Positions 46,601 to 59,269 of a stretch of 64,000 nt of DNA are shown here, in pieces. Source of the stretch: Triticum aestivum (lineage: Eukaryota > Streptophyta > Magnoliopsida > Poales > Poaceae); the NCBI RefSeq assembly GCF_018294505.1, contig NC_057808.1:354566696-354630695 (forward strand). The letters are read 5' to 3'. The position numbers and the translations under genes are program-made. A model generated the notes under the pieces. The model searched no databases, had not been told where the DNA came from, and was given only the letters and a program-made list of their open reading frames with translations. How positions within the stretch are numbered: position 1 is the first letter of the stretch; each line of letters starts with the position of its first letter.

Positions 46601-47600
46601 GTACTGCGAGCCACCCGCCACCCCCAGACGCACACACCCACACACACACCGCGAATCCACCGCAACTTATACAATGCATGTTAAATTAATTATCCCACGG
46701 TTAACATACATGTTACCAAAGGAGGGACGTTTTAATTTCAAAAAAATCACATAGATCATTAAGACGTTTTAGTACATTGATTGATTGATTTTCTATGGGT
46801 ATAATGCGCAAAAATCAAATTTGAGCTACATGCACACGTGGCAGTGCACCCAAATGGATTGCAAAAACACATGTGTCTCACTGGGTGCATGTTTACTCCC
46901 CGTGCAACAAATTTCAAACATTGAGAATCTTGATTTTTAAATTCTAGTACATCCAAAACTTATTTGAAGTTCATGAAACTTATCGTGTTGTCATATGGAC
47001 ACCAATACAAAGTGGCATTGTACTTTTTTGTCAAATTTGAGACCAGTTTTGATGTAATCTTTATCTAATTACAGACGGGAGATTGTTAATAATTAGGAAC
47101 CAATATCCCAAACGTATTATTTATTCGAACCGTGAGCGTTAGACCAACAATCGATACGTGCCATGCTTCGGCTAAGCAATAAAGCGGCAACATTAATCAT
47201 CCAAATAGAAAAACAATATACGTGCCGCCGCGCGACCCGTGTGGCGTGCGAGCAGGCGTGAGTTGACGGGACGCATGCGAGCAGTCCGCCGCGCAGGCAG
47301 ACGGGGAGGCGTGTGTGCAGGTGTGTGAATTGACGGAGGCGTGCTCACTGCGTAGTGTCATCAGGAGGCGTGCAAGTAGCTGTGTGCAACTTTGGTAGGC
47401 CTGCCAGCAGTCCGGTGCGCAGGCTCACCGGGAGGCGAGCCATCGGTTTGACCGCAACCCACCTCTCTCCCACAACTCCCACTACTCCATATTAATGGTG
47501 CGCCTGAGCGGCCGCACCCCCCATCCTCGATACGCACACACAATCCTCTCTCTCTGCTTGCATCCTCGACGCCGCTCTCAGTCCTCAAAGCCATTAGTGT
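46601..47600. other. Non-coding CACTA2 interior, no gene
   Basis: CA-rich at 46620-46650, AT-rich to 47210, then GC-rich leader-like sequence up to the zf-XS pseudogene. On both strands only shadows are open. Confidence 0.45.
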
Positions 47601-48599
47601 ATGAGGATGCCGCCGAAGCGCCCCATCGGAGGGAGTGGCGACGCTGGGGCTGCTAAAGCACCGGAGCATGGCGTGGAGATGGAGACAGAGGTTGCCATCA
47701 CCGCCGGCGAGTTATCGCTGCACCCTGACGTCGTCGACGGCGTTGAGCTTCCACAGCCGGAGGCGGAGTTCCACACCGACTCCGACGACCACTCCGGCGA
47801 CGACTCCGACGACCACTCCAGCGACGACTCCGACGACAACGGACAGCTGGTTAGTCATCTATACCCATTTATGTGTCAAATAGATCATAGGGTTTCTCTG
47901 GTTACTCCTGCCTCCCCCTTTTTGGAATAGAAATCATGTGGTTATGTTCTCCCAATCCATGAAATCTGAGTAAGTTTCGTTAGATCCGTGTAGTGTATTG
48001 ATTATTTGAATGGTACAGGTGATAAGTCATTAGTTGTTTCATCCGTGCAAATGATTTCTGCTAGTAATCCGACTAGGGTTAGTGTTCGTGCTAATAATTC
48101 CTAGCCAGGACTTGACAATTGATTTTGAATGACCTACATATGTTTGTGCCATTATTTTCTTCAAGATTGCTCTGTACATAGACAACTGTGCTTAAAAATT
48201 GAACCATAATCTCTGGATATGTATAAATAAATAGCCATAAATTCCTAATCCTACTTCACGACATGTAATCAGTGATTTGATGCCAAATTTGTTTTACTAT
48301 TTGTATAGGTGCTGTCTAACGATGTGGACAACGAGGATGAAGATGCCCAGAGGAGGTACAAGAGGCGAATCCTGAGGGAGCTTTATGCGGGAATGCATAA
48401 CAGGCGTATTAGGACCTGGAACGACGGCTATGGATACCCATTTTGCAACCACAAGCTTCATGACGCGTATCTAAGTGTTCTGGCACATGCAAGAGGACGG
48501 GCCATTGGCTCCTTCAAGTAGAAGTATTCTCGCAGGGTGGCGCACAGTGCGTACGCCGAGTACCTGGAGACGCTTCAGGATCGTGTCGGCCGCATGTGA
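47601..48599 (+). pseudogene. zf-XS-like zinc-finger protein gene, two exons
   Basis: Exon 1 is 47601-47849 (ATG, MRMPPKRPIGGSGD), acidic, ending in repeated SDDHSGDD units. The donor is GTTAGT and the acceptor TATAG at 48303-48308. Exon 2 starts VLSNDVDNEDED, then a basic helix and WNDGYGYPFCNHKLHDAYLS with LAHARGRAIGS, then after TAG 48519-48521 KYSRRVAHSAYAEYLE, ending at TGA 48597-48599. This order fits the small zf-XS domain (Cys-x-x-Cys, His, then a K...HxALAxYLE helix) of plant SGS3/IDN2-type proteins, which act in RNA silencing. The first Cys of the finger appears to be Tyr. An XS domain itself is absent. Confidence 0.5.
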
Positions 48600-48967
48600 G
48601 ATGAGATGTGGGATGGATCAAACTATGTACGCTTGAGTATGCTTAATGACGGTTGAACTATGTACTTATGGTTGAACTATGCTTATGTACGTGTACGCTT
48701 ATTATCTATGTCTGAGTATGTTAAATATTTGGTAAAAATTTCAAAGGGGGACCAATAAACCAGGAAACGGAGGTAGTACGTCAATCACACACGGTTCCCA
48801 AAATTGGAACCGTGTGCAATGGTTTTCATTTTGCCTGTTGCGTCAATCACACATGGTTCGCTCTAGCAAACCGTCGCCCCCAAAATTCTTTATGGGACAG
48901 AAAACCCTCACCACCCAATTCAAAAAAGAAAACTCTCACCATCCCCACGTCACAACAACCCTCACCC
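48600..48967. other. 3' flank with MITE end, no gene
   Basis: Contains a mariner-type MITE end at about 48741-48775 (GGGGGACCAATAAACCAGGA) and the subterminal-like ATCACACACGGTTC near 48784. No open frame with domain. Confidence 0.5.
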
Positions 48968-49442
48968 TGCCTGTGTCAAAACCGGCGGATCTCGGGTAGG
49001 GGGTCCCGAACTGTGTGTCTAAGGTCGATGGTAACAGGAGACGGGGGACACAATTGTTACCCAGGTTCGGGCCCTCTCTATGGAGGTAATACCCTACTTC
49101 CTGCTTGATTCATGTCGATGAATATGAGTATTACAAGAGTTGATCTACCATGAGATCGTAATGGCTAAACCTAGAAGTCTAGCCTGTATGACTACGGTCA
49201 TGAGTCTCTCTCCGGACTAAGTCCTCCGGTTTATATAGACACCGGGAGGATCTAGGGTTACACAAGGTCGGTTACAAAGAAAGGAATCTACATATTCGGT
49301 CGCCAAGCCTGCCTTCCACGCCAAGGTGAGTCCTATCTGGACACGGGTACAGAATTCAGTCTTCGTATCTTCATAGCCCATCAGTCTGGCCCATGGCTAA
49401 CAGGTCGGGCGCCCGAGGACCCCTTAGTCCAGGACTCCCTCA
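48968..49442 (-). repeat. 3' LTR (element sense) of the reversed gypsy element
   Basis: About 475 bp ending GGACTCCCTCA. Its left edge reads TGCCTGTGTCAAAACC, a mutated form of TGTCGGTGTCAAAACC seen in the other LTR. Confidence 0.88.
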
Positions 49443-49982
49443 GTAGCCCCTGAACCTAGCTTCAATGACAAGGTGTTCGGCGCGCAGATTGTCTTCGGCA
49501 TTGCAAGGCAGGTTCCTTCTTCCGAACTCCAAGATAGTCTTCGGACGTGTTGATCGTGTCCGGACCTGTATCACACGCACCACACACAACTGCAGAGGGA
49601 ATATAATATCCCACGAGTCCTATCTGCTGACAACTTTTTGCAAGATGACATCACATCTGTTCAGTCACTATATCGAACCATTTTTGTTCGACGTTCCGTG
49701 TTTCGAGATGCGGTTTCCATTGGCACGTCTTGTCAAAGCAGAGATCGTGTCCCCTTATTGCGGGATCAACGCGGGCGTGGGTAACCCAACTGTGTCGCTT
49801 ACATAGCCCTTGGGAATAGGCGAGTTTTACGGCGAGTGGGGAGGCGTTCGATATTTACTGCCTTTATAAGGGGATAAGGATCCCCCCTCTTCTCCCATGC
49901 CTTCTCTCTTCCTTCGCCCTTCCACCCTTGAGCTCCAGCGCCCAAGTTCTCATCTTCTTCCCACTTAAGCTAGCACTCAGCC

Positions 49983-52900
49983 ATGTCCGGATCCGGAGGC
50001 CAAGGCAAGTTGATGGTCTCCTCCGTCAAGGAGAAAGACATTACTAAGCTTCGGGCGGCCGGGTACTTGGCGAAGGAAATCGCCCATCGTCTGCCGGCCG
50101 AGGGACAAGTCGTCCCCACGCCGAAGCCCAACGAGAGGGTGGTATTCATCCCTCATTTCTTCCGCGAACTGGGGTTTCCACTCCACCCTTTCGTCCGTGG
50201 GCTGATGTACTATCACGGGATAGACTTTCATGATCTATCCCCGAACTCCTTCCTCAACATTTCGGCGTTCATCATCGTGTGTGAGGCCTTCCTCCGCATC
50301 CCACCCCACTTCGGGCTGTGGCTCAAAGTCTTCAACGTGAAGCCGAAGGTGGTGGATGGCCAGCACGCGGAGTGTGGAGGAGCCATGGTGAGTAAGTTGT
50401 CCAATGTCTCCTGGCCAAAGGCACTTTCGTGGAGACTGTCAAGGAATCGCAGAAACAATGGTTCTACATTACGTAACCCCACGGCACCAACTGGGTCGCA
50501 GCTGCTGAATTCAACCCCGGTGCTCCAATGCGGCTCACCTCCTGGGTCGAGAAGAGCCCGAACTGGTGTTCGCCAGACGAGCTGATAGCACTGCAGACGC
50601 GCGTTCAGAGCATGGTGGATAAGAATGTCAAACTTGTCGATATAATCCAGGTGATGCTAGTTCGCCGGATTCTCCCGTGCCAAAGCCGAAGCCTCCTGCT
50701 ATGGAAGTTCAATCCGAAGAAGCACCATACCCTGAAGAGGCTCTTCGAGACCACTCACAAAGATGCCTGGAGGTTGCTCTTCAAGGGCAACGAGATACCG
50801 CCAGCCACGGATTCGGACCGTGGGCATGATGTTAACCACCCCGCCAGCGAGGTAAGTTTTTAACGCGTCCTCTACTTGTCTGTTTCAAGGAGGATATCTG
50901 AACTTTTGCTGTCATTGCTTCTTCAGGAATGGATGGAGAGGACGAAGAAGATCCAGTGCCCGGCTCCGCTGCCTAAAGAACCAGTCATTCCGCGTCTAGC
51001 GAAGATGCTGGTGCCGGCGCCCTATACGGCACCGGCGAAGAAGGTCAAGGGGGTCCGGAGTGGCCCCCACCGCAAGGGTGCTGCGAACGCGATGTCCGTA
51101 GACAAGACCCGTTCCTCCGTTGCCGAAGACAACGATGATGAAGAGGAGGAGAAGGAGGAGAGCGACTCTCCCCCTGATGGAGGGAGAAAGAAGAGGGCGG
51201 CCTCGACAATTCTGGAGGCGGAGGCACCCAAGAAGGGGAAAGGCCAGCTTGTGGGCAGCTCCGCATGGGACATCGACAGCAGTCTGGAGCGATGCCCCCG
51301 CACTAAGCCCCGGGCCGCATCGTAAGTGCTAAGACTCGTACATGTCCATAGATCTAACCTCTCCTCCTTGTCGTACTCACATGATCAATCATGCAGTTAC
51401 AGTCCGGCCCACGGCAGCTACCAGCGATCCTCATCAAAGGGTTCGTTGGACTCGAAGGAGATGGCCAGCGAGACACCGCCGGCCGCTTATACTCCCAAGG
51501 CCAATGGAGACGACGAGGTGCTCTCCCAACGGACCTTCCCAGGCCGGGGAGAGGCGCTAGAAGGCGAAGCCCCCGTTGCCGAACACCAGGGGGAGTCAAT
51601 TCCCATGGAGACTGGGGATGAGGGCCGTATTCAACCCGGCCCTCAACTGGACTCGATTCCGGAGACCGGTACAGCTCCGGGATCCGGCACGCAGCCTCCT
51701 TCGAAAGAAGGGGGTATGCCTATTCCACCAGTGACCCCTGTCCAACCAGGGGCACCAGATAATATGCTGGAAGCATTGCGAGGCGCTTCCATTGTGGACG
51801 AGCACCGTGTTCCTATGGGCACGGTGATTGAAAGGGTTCAGTCCGCCAAGAGTGGACTGACCAAAGCCTGCAGCAGCCTGCTAACAGGTTTTGAGGTAAG
51901 CGACGAAAAAGGAGAAAATCCCGATATAGACAGTAGCCCCTGAGACACTGTCCGGTGTCCAGAAAGAAAAACCGGATAGAGGATCAATCCCTGATGGCAG
52001 GAAACTAACTAAACTTTTCTGAAATGAATACGCAGGTGCCGCTGTTGGACGCAGCCTCACATACTGCCGAAGTCTCCGGACTAAAGCAGAGACTGGAGCA
52101 GGCCGAGGAGGAGCTCGGTCAGGTGAGGATGCAACTCCAAGAAAAATAAGGTATGTGATAACCCGTTTTATATTAAGAAGGTAAAATGATATGCATTGAC
52201 TGAAGTGTCAAGATGTATATAGAAGCGACGACTGAGGTCGAGGCCCTGGCCGAAACCGAGGGGAAGGCTGTCAAGGAGCAGGCCTGTAAGAGGCTCAAGG
52301 ACCGGGTCAACGAGGTTCAACAAGAGCTTCAGGACGCAGTGAGGAAGTGCGAGACCTTGGAGCGCGACGCGTCGGTTCGAGAGACCGAACTCACCAAGGC
52401 TCGTCAGAGCGCGGAGACGGCCCGGAATGAGGCCCAGGGGGCCCTCCAGGAGATCCATGAGGCCAAGAAGATCGCGGCGGGTAAGGCATTTAGTATGCAA
52501 AGCAAGTATATGAAGAAGAAGTATTTCTTACTAACCCGGATTCGGAGTTCTCCAGGAGCCTACGCAGATTTGCCGCATAGTGTGTCCGACGCCGCGGAGT
52601 TCTTTCGAGCCGAAGAAGGGAGCTCCACGGAGAAATTATTCTGGTCACAGTATCTTGCGCCAGAGCATCCCGTGCCCTTCACCGATCAGCTGAAACAGCT
52701 GGTGGAGCTGCATAGGGTGGCCGAACTAGCCATGAAGGATTTGATAATCCGGCTATGGCCAGCCGAAGCTATGCCCGACAGCTACTTCAGACTCGTGAAG
52801 CGGCTGGTGAACGCCTGTCCTCGGCTGGACGTCGTCAAGCGATCGGCCTGTATTGAAGGTGCGTGCATGGCCTTCGCCCGTTGCAAGATGTGGTGGGCGA

Positions 52901-53037
52901 AGATGGACACCGTCGAGCTGACCAGGGGGCCGCCAGAGGGCAAGGAGCACCGCACACCCGAGCGCTATTTTGCGGATTTCCTACAGGGGTCTCGCATTGT
53001 GGCAACGCAGTGTAGGCAAGACATTATTTTCGAATGA
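49983..53037 (+). pseudogene. Spliced extra gene opposite to gag (Transposase_28-like N-terminal region)
   Basis: Homologue of the antisense gene at 8847-12600. Exons by GT-AG borders are about 49983-50851, 50927-51321, 51397-51896, 52036-52150, 52213-52480 and 52556-53037. It starts at ATG 49983 (MSGSGGQGKLMVSS). The conserved region reads ERVVFIPHFFRELGFPLHPF and AFLRIPPHFGLWLKVF. A one-base deletion near 50423 shifts frame within exon 1; a TAA near 52147 closes exon 4. The middle is acidic; exon 5 is coiled coil (RLKDRVNEVQQELQDAVRKC); the last exon ends ATQCRQDIIFE. Function unknown. It has the same place and orientation relative to the LTR as in the other element. Confidence 0.75.
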
Positions 53038-54318
53038 ATATATTCGTGTTGTCTTTTCCTTGTATGATGAAACAACGTCAGTTTGTAATATAATGTTTGT
53101 TATGTTTTAATTTTTTCCTCCTGTGCGGCCGTGTTGTATGAAATCTGAGGGTTGGCCAGTCGTCGTCTTCTGCCCCCACGTAGGTAGTACGAAGGTGTTC
53201 GGGATGGAATCTAAACAATCTTGATCCAATTATATGGTCCTTAAAGGAGTTGTTTAGCGTAATGAACCAGGCAATCAGACTATGCGGCTTAAACGCCCTC
53301 ACTTAGCCATAGGAGTTTTATAATAAAACATGGGCGCAGCCCCTGGTATCCGAACCAGAGTGCAATGAGCGTCTGATCGGGAAGTACTGATCCTTCACGT
53401 AATGCGGAAAAAATCTCCAACGATTTGCAACCTCCGAACAGCTGACCGGCTCTCGGCGTATCATGACAGTCAGTTTTCGGCTTTCTCTACTGAGGTGCTC
53501 CTTTGGATAAACCAGGGCACAATTGCAGCAGTTCTCCCTTTACTACCTTAGCCGATATAGCGGAACGTAAGGTAGCAAGCACAGGAGCCAGGCAACCCAA
53601 CTATTGACCAAAGACATGATTCGGAGCCAATGCATATAATGCTAAATTCGGGGTGCCGAACTATACTGTAAAAGTATTTGAACTTTTGTTGCCATGTTGT
53701 GGGGTGCTATGAAGCCCCTGGCAATGTGGAACACACCGAGTGTACGGGTGTTATCTGATAAAATTACGAGCAAGAAAAAGGCAAAAAGAAAGAAAGAGGA
53801 AGAACCAGTGGTAAGCTAAAGTCATGGAAATTTAGGCCGCAAACTGTTTCTATTGTAATTTCATTGGTGTGTTAAAGCGCGTTCGTACAAGTGGTGCAAT
53901 AAGCAGAAAGGCTATTTACTATGCCTTCACCAAGAGAGAGCTGCGTATGGGTCCTGAAAAACAGGTAGAGTGATCGTTTAACGAAACCACCTAGAGAAGT
54001 CCCCCATATGTCTGCGGCTCTCCCGTGTCGAGCTTGTATAATACCATCCGACAGGGTCAACTGACCGCTCTTATTCTTGCCGTCTTGGTGTGCTTGTCCT
54101 TCGAGAGGATCCATGATCAGGCCATCGGATGGGGTTTGCGGGATTGAGACCTGAAAGGAAAAAGTGAAAGTATGTGTGTATCCGGTGCTGGTTGAGCCGC
54201 ACTGTGGATCACAAGCTAGCTGTGCCTCCGTCGATGCCCATGGAATTTCAAGTGCGTAGTTATGTACACGCGGTGCAAATGCCTCCGCTTGATCGGGACT
54301 GAGACGGAGGCCGGATTG
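53038..54318 (-). other. Remnant between protease and extra gene, pol missing
   Basis: No reverse transcriptase motif (YVDD, DAYSGYHQI) or integrase motif in any frame. The minus frame at 53872-54114 shows no recognisable domain. This is where several kilobases of pol would be expected. Confidence 0.7.
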
Positions 54319-57300
54319 CTAATCGAGCTCCTGACGAGCCGAGTTGTCCTGCTGCGGGGTAGTTCGGGCCCTCTTAACGGTGTCCGTGGGCTTGGCAGCC
54401 GCCTTAGGGTTCTGCTTGAGAAGGCCGCTCTGTACTTCTGCTGCCAAGGCAGCTGTGTGCTGTTCTGTACGGAGGGAGCGTTCCGTATTTCCATTAATCG
54501 TGATGACGCCACGTGGACCGGGCATCTTGAGCTTAAGATAAGTATAGTGTCACTGCATTGAATCGAGCGAATGTGGTTCGTCCCAGCAGTGCGTGATAGC
54601 CACTGCGAAAGGGGACGATGTCGAAGATTAACTCCTCACTTCAGAAATTGTCCGGAGGCCCGAAGGCAACTTCCAGCGTGATTGAGCCCGTACAGCGGGC
54701 CTCGACACCTGGTATGACTCCTTTGAAGGTAGTCTTTGTGGGCTTGATCCGTGATGGATCGATGCCCATTTTTCGCACTGTATCCTGATAAAGCAGGTTG
54801 AGGCTGCTACCTCCGTCCATAAGGATGCGCGTCAAGTGAAATTCGTCAATGATTGGGTCGAGGACTAGTGCGGCTGAACCGCCATGGCGGATACTAGTCG
54901 GGTGATCCCGACGATCAAAGGTTATTGGGAATGATGACCATGGATTGAATTTTGGGGCGACTGGCTCTATCGCATAGACGTCCCTTAGTGCGCGCTTGCG
55001 TTCCCTTTTAGGGATGTGTGTGGCATATATCATGTTTACTGTTTTGACTTGGGGGGAAACTTCTTCTGCCCCCCTGTGTTCGGTTGCCGGGGCTCCTCGT
55101 CGTCGTCCTCACTTTGCGATCCCTTTTCCCTGTTCTCGGTGTTTAATTTGCCGTCCTGTTTAAAAACCCAACAATCTATGTTGGTGTGATTAGCTGGTTT
55201 GTCTGGAGTGCCATGTATCTGGCACGGGCGATCGAGTATGCAGTCCAGGCTGGATGGTCCCTGATTGTTTCTTTTGTACGGTTTCTTCCGCTGGCTAGAC
55301 TTGGAGCCGCTGAATCCGGCGTTGACTATAGTGTCATCGGTATTATCACTATTGCTTCGGCGTTTGTGTCTGTTTTGTCGGAGCTTGCCGTTACTGTTCT
55401 TAACCTTAGAGGGGCCTGCCTTGCTGGTTGTGTTTTTGCTACGAGCCAACCAACTATCCTCAGCCGCGCAAAAGCGGGTCATGAGTGCCGTGAGGGCTGC
55501 CATAGGTTTTGGCTTTTCTTGGCCGAGGTGGCGGGCGAGCCATTCATTGCGGATGCTATGTTTAAAGGCCCTAGGGCTTCGGCATCCGGACATTCGATGA
55601 TCTGGATCTTTTTAGTTAGGAACCTAGTCCAGAACTTCCTGGCTGACTCCCCGGGCTGTTGGACTATGTGACTTAAGTCATCGGCATCTGGTGGCCGAAC
55701 ATATGTATCTTGGAAGTTGTCGAGGAAAGCTTCTTCCAGGTCCTCCCAACTGCCAATAGAATTCTCAGGCAGACTGTTTAGCCAGTGCCGGGCTGGTCCT
55801 TTAAGTTTTAGTGGGAGGTATTTGATGGCGTGAAGATCATCCCTGTGGGCCATGTGGATGTGGAGAATAAAATCCTCGATCCATACCGCGGGATCGGTTG
55901 TTCCATCGTATGATTCGATGTTTACGGGTTTAAATATTTTTGGGAATTCGTGGTCCATTACTTCGTCAGTGAAGCAAAGAGGGTGTGCGGCGCCTCTATA
56001 CCGGGCCGCATTGCGACGTAGCTCTGATGGAGTCCGCCTGCAGTTTTCGGCCCGGGCGTGACTAGGTTTGTCACGCCCGAATAGATAGCTGTCCTCGCGC
56101 GTCAAGGCACATCCTCGCAATTTGTAGATCGATCTTGTATGTTCTGCTCTATTGTCCAGGTCTTGACGGAGGTCATATGTATAGCCCCGAGCTGTCTTAT
56201 CCCTGCCTGTATGGCGGGGTGGGACAGTCTGGTTTTCGGCTCGTGTTGCCATTTTATCCCGACCGCGCGGTGGCTGATCAACCGCATTGCGTGATGCTGG
56301 TGCAGGGTCCGGCGCCTCATCGTCGAACTGAGGTAGTAATCTGCGCTTCGGGTAACTTTTGGCTGGGCATTTAAGGCCGTATTCCTCGGCTGCCAGGACA
56401 TCGGTCCATCTATCATTGAGCAGGTCTTGATCAGCTTGAAGCTGCTGCTGCTTCTTTTTTAGGCTCCTCGAAGTGGCTATTAGCTGAAGCTTAAAGCGCT
56501 CCTACTCTAGAGGCTCCTCAGGCACGATGAAGTCTTCATTGCCGAGGCTCACCTCCTCCTCAGAGGGCGGACGGTAACTACCGTCCTCCGAGTCTTCTTC
56601 TATGGCCTGTTCGTCAGGGCTGACATGCCCTGATTCCCGATTGTCTTGTTCGGCAGTTTGTTCATCGGGTTCTTTTGTGTCTTCGGCACCATCCGGAGTG
56701 TTGTCGTCTCCTGTGCCGGTGTTGCTGTCCCTGCTGCGGCGGGATTTAGAGCGGCGCCGCTGACGCCGACGCTTTGGTTGTGTTTTAGGAGGGTCCTCCT
56801 TTGCTGGGTTTTCCTTGTCATCGCCGCTATTATTTTCCGGCGTATCTACCATGTATACGTCATATGAGGAAGTGGCCGTCCATCGTCCAGTGAACGGCAG
56901 GTTTTGGGCCTCCTCGTCTCCGGCATCGTCGTCCATACTGTCGATGTCTTCGGAGTCATAGTCAAGCGTGTTGGTTAAGTCTTCCACAGTGGCTATGAAG
57001 TGGGTGGTGGGTGGGGAGCGAAATTCTCCCCCATCATCAGCCTCCAGCTCGAACCAGACATAATTCGGTTGTGAATCCCCCGCCAAGGACAGATTTGTTA
57101 ACGAATTTAGCACATCGCCCAAGGGCGAATGCTGGAAGATGTCTGTGGCGCTAAACTCAAAGATCGATAAGCAATCAAGTTCGGCGTCCGCGGATGCACA
57201 TGGCTCAAAATTTATGACCAGAGACGAGTCCGGAGTTCCGGTGACAAAGACATCGTGTGACTTTAGGTCTATGTTCGGCTCCAACGCCGTGGAATCTGTG

Positions 57301-57503
57301 GCCTCCGCGGTGGGGTTGAGCCTCCCGTCCTTGGATGGCGCAGAATGCTCCGGATCTAGGGCCGGAGTAGTTACAGGAGCTATCTCCTGGATGCGGTCTG
57401 ACGACAGATTTAGGTCATGTTCATCAAGGAGACCAGGAGCGGTTGCCGCGGTCTCGAATCCGGCGAAGCTCAAATCTCCATGGATGTCTGCGATGTAGTT
57501 CAA
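54319..57503 (-). pseudogene. gag-pro: Gag-protease of the reversed gypsy element, frameshifted
   Basis: The first frame, 57503-56502, is acidic then basic (PKRRRQRRRSKSRRSRDSN). After stops the same phase reopens at 56252-55479 with the gag core (LKLKGPARHWLNSLPENSI, FLDNFQDTYVRPP). The next part, 55593-55036, is in another phase and holds a cysteine-containing stretch (CILDRPCQIHGTPDKPANHT). A third phase, 55033-54641, is the protease (RILMDGGSSLNLLY). A TGA follows PDNF, but recognisable protease tail (YHALLGRTTFARF) continues, and the frame at 54525-54319 (MPGPRGVITINGNTERSLRT) is its continuation. The canonical D-S/T-G is DGG here. Confidence 0.82.
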
Positions 57504-57709
57504 GCTCCCAAATCTGATCTGATGGCCAGGGGCGTAGCTATCGATCTACTCCAGGTGTCCAAACGAGTTGGCCCGCAGCGCGAAGCCGCTGAACATGAAG
57601 ATATGTCCGGGGAGGAAGGTTTCTCCTTGGACAGCGTCATAGTTGACGATTGAAGGGGCCAACGAACCTTTTGAGGACGACACAGTGGAACTCTCAATGA
57701 AAGCACCAA

Positions 57710-58185
57710 TGTCGGTGTCAAAACCGGCGGATCTCGGGTAGGGGGTCCCGAACTATGCGTCTAAGGTCGATGGTAACAGGAGACGGGGGACACAATGTTT
57801 ACCCAGGTTCGGGCCCTCTCTATGGAGGTAATACCCTACTTCATGCTTCATTGATCTTGATGAATATGAGTATTACAAGAGTTGATCTACCACGAGACCG
57901 TAATGGCTAAACCCTAGAAGTCAAGCCTGTATGACTATGGTCATGAGTCTCTCTCCGGACTAAGTCCTCTGGTTTATATAGACACCGGGAGGATCTATGG
58001 TTACACAAGGTCGGTTACAAAGAAAGGAATCTACATATTCGGTCGCCAAGCCTGCCTTCCACGCCAAGGTGAGTCCTATCCGGACATGGGTACAATCTTC
58101 AGTCTTCGTATCTTCATAGCCCATCAGTCCGGCCCATGGCTAACAGGCCGGACGCTCGAGGACCCCTTAGTCCAGGACTCCCTCA
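57710..58185 (-). repeat. 5' LTR (element sense) of the reversed gypsy element
   Basis: 476 bp beginning TGTCGGTGTCAAAACC on the plus strand and ending GGACTCCCTCA. On the minus strand a TATA box (TATATAAACC) occupies 57972-57981. Confidence 0.92.
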
Positions 58186-58439
58186 CCGCCCGCCACCCCT
58201 CCGGTATGGTCCCCATCCACACCTGCACAAGCTCCTCCACGTCTATGCCATGGCACCGCCTATCGCAACGGTAAACACTTAGCTCGCCGCCTGCCGCCGC
58301 CACCAGGCTGCCGGCAAAGCCCACCGCATTTCACCACTTCCGCTTGCCGCCGCGTATCTCCATCGACTTTCTCGACGCTGCTCGCGGACGACCTAGCTCC
58401 GCTCAGTTTTGGAATTTGCCGTATTGAGGGTTCTTTCTC

Positions 58440-59269
58440 ATGGACGACGAGGTAACTAATTTAACAAGATATTATCTCATCTCTTATCCCGGTTCATCTG
58501 CCTCCTTTAATCACCCGGCGGAAATTGCTGTGAATTCATTTTTATTCAAGCTGATTTGAGGGTTTTCTTTCATTCATAGAATGTACAGTGCGCCGATACT
58601 TCAGGACTTGGCGACTGCCGCCAGAGATTCCATCTCATCATACCAGATAACTTGAGGACGCGCGCGGTATGTTCAATCTCACCCTAAATCGGTTGGCAGG
58701 GCCTACTTTCTTGAACATATTCTAAATATTGCTACATTTGGATAAAAGGTGCCACATGCACCATATACGTCAAAGGGGATTTTCCCCTCTTCTTTCTATA
58801 TTAGGCAAATTAATGATGTATTGTTCCTTCGATTACTCTCATTTTACCATGACATCATGTTTACCCTATCTCTTTAATTATAGATTTTTGTCCTTCGATT
58901 TCAACTGCTGTACAGTTCTTTCAATTTGGGCCCATATTTGCATGTTACCATATTTTCTTTAACAATCCTACCATTTCCTGCAGGACATCCCTCGCTATGC
59001 AACAGATTATGTAGTGCACAATTTTTCCCTTTACATCGATCAAGGCTCCACGGATGTCATACTGCACACAAACCATGGATTTACAATCGTTGCTACTGTA
59101 AGACTTGATGAACGTGGTGACTCCTATTTTGCCACTGGCTTTTGGAATGAAATTGCAAAGTTTTATGTACTGAAAGCTGGCACTAAAATTGCACTGCACA
59201 TAGAAGGGCCTGGTCATGACATATAGTCTAACTTCCCCGACAGAATCATCTGTCCAGACTTTGTTCGAA
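58440..59269 (+). pseudogene. B3-like gene of CACTA2, first B3 domain only
   Basis: Exons 58440-58451 (MDDE), 58589-58666 and 58984-59269 match the first three exons of the CACTA1 B3 gene in size, phase and intron sequence. The domain reads RFHLIIPDNL, then HGFTIVATVRLDERGDSYFA, FWNEIAKFYVLKAGTKI. A TAG at 59224-59226 interrupts exon 3, after which SNFPDRIICPDFVR still follows to a GTAAGT donor. Exons for a second B3 domain, present in CACTA1, are absent; an F-box gene follows instead, with an acceptor of the same phase at 59461. Confidence 0.7.

Larger units (their letters stand above)
48968..58185 (-). mobile_element. Pol-deleted gypsy LTR retrotransposon in reverse orientation
   Basis: LTRs of about 475 bp at both ends; the right one is the 5' LTR in element sense because gag begins inside it on the minus strand and a primer-site-like TTGGTGCTTTCATTGAG abuts it. 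Gag and protease are present (57503 to about 54319), but no RT, RNase H or integrase is found in the remaining 1.3 kb before the opposite-strand gene. LTRs differ at roughly 26 of 476 sites, so it is older than the Tat element at 444. A clean target duplication was not found (CACCC left, CCGCC right). It interrupts CACTA2 just upstream of the B3 pseudogene. Confidence 0.88.

Noticed and set aside
54262..54561. Plus-strand frame opposite the protease tail
   Set aside because: The minus strand carries the recognisable gag-protease continuation; the plus frame is its shadow.
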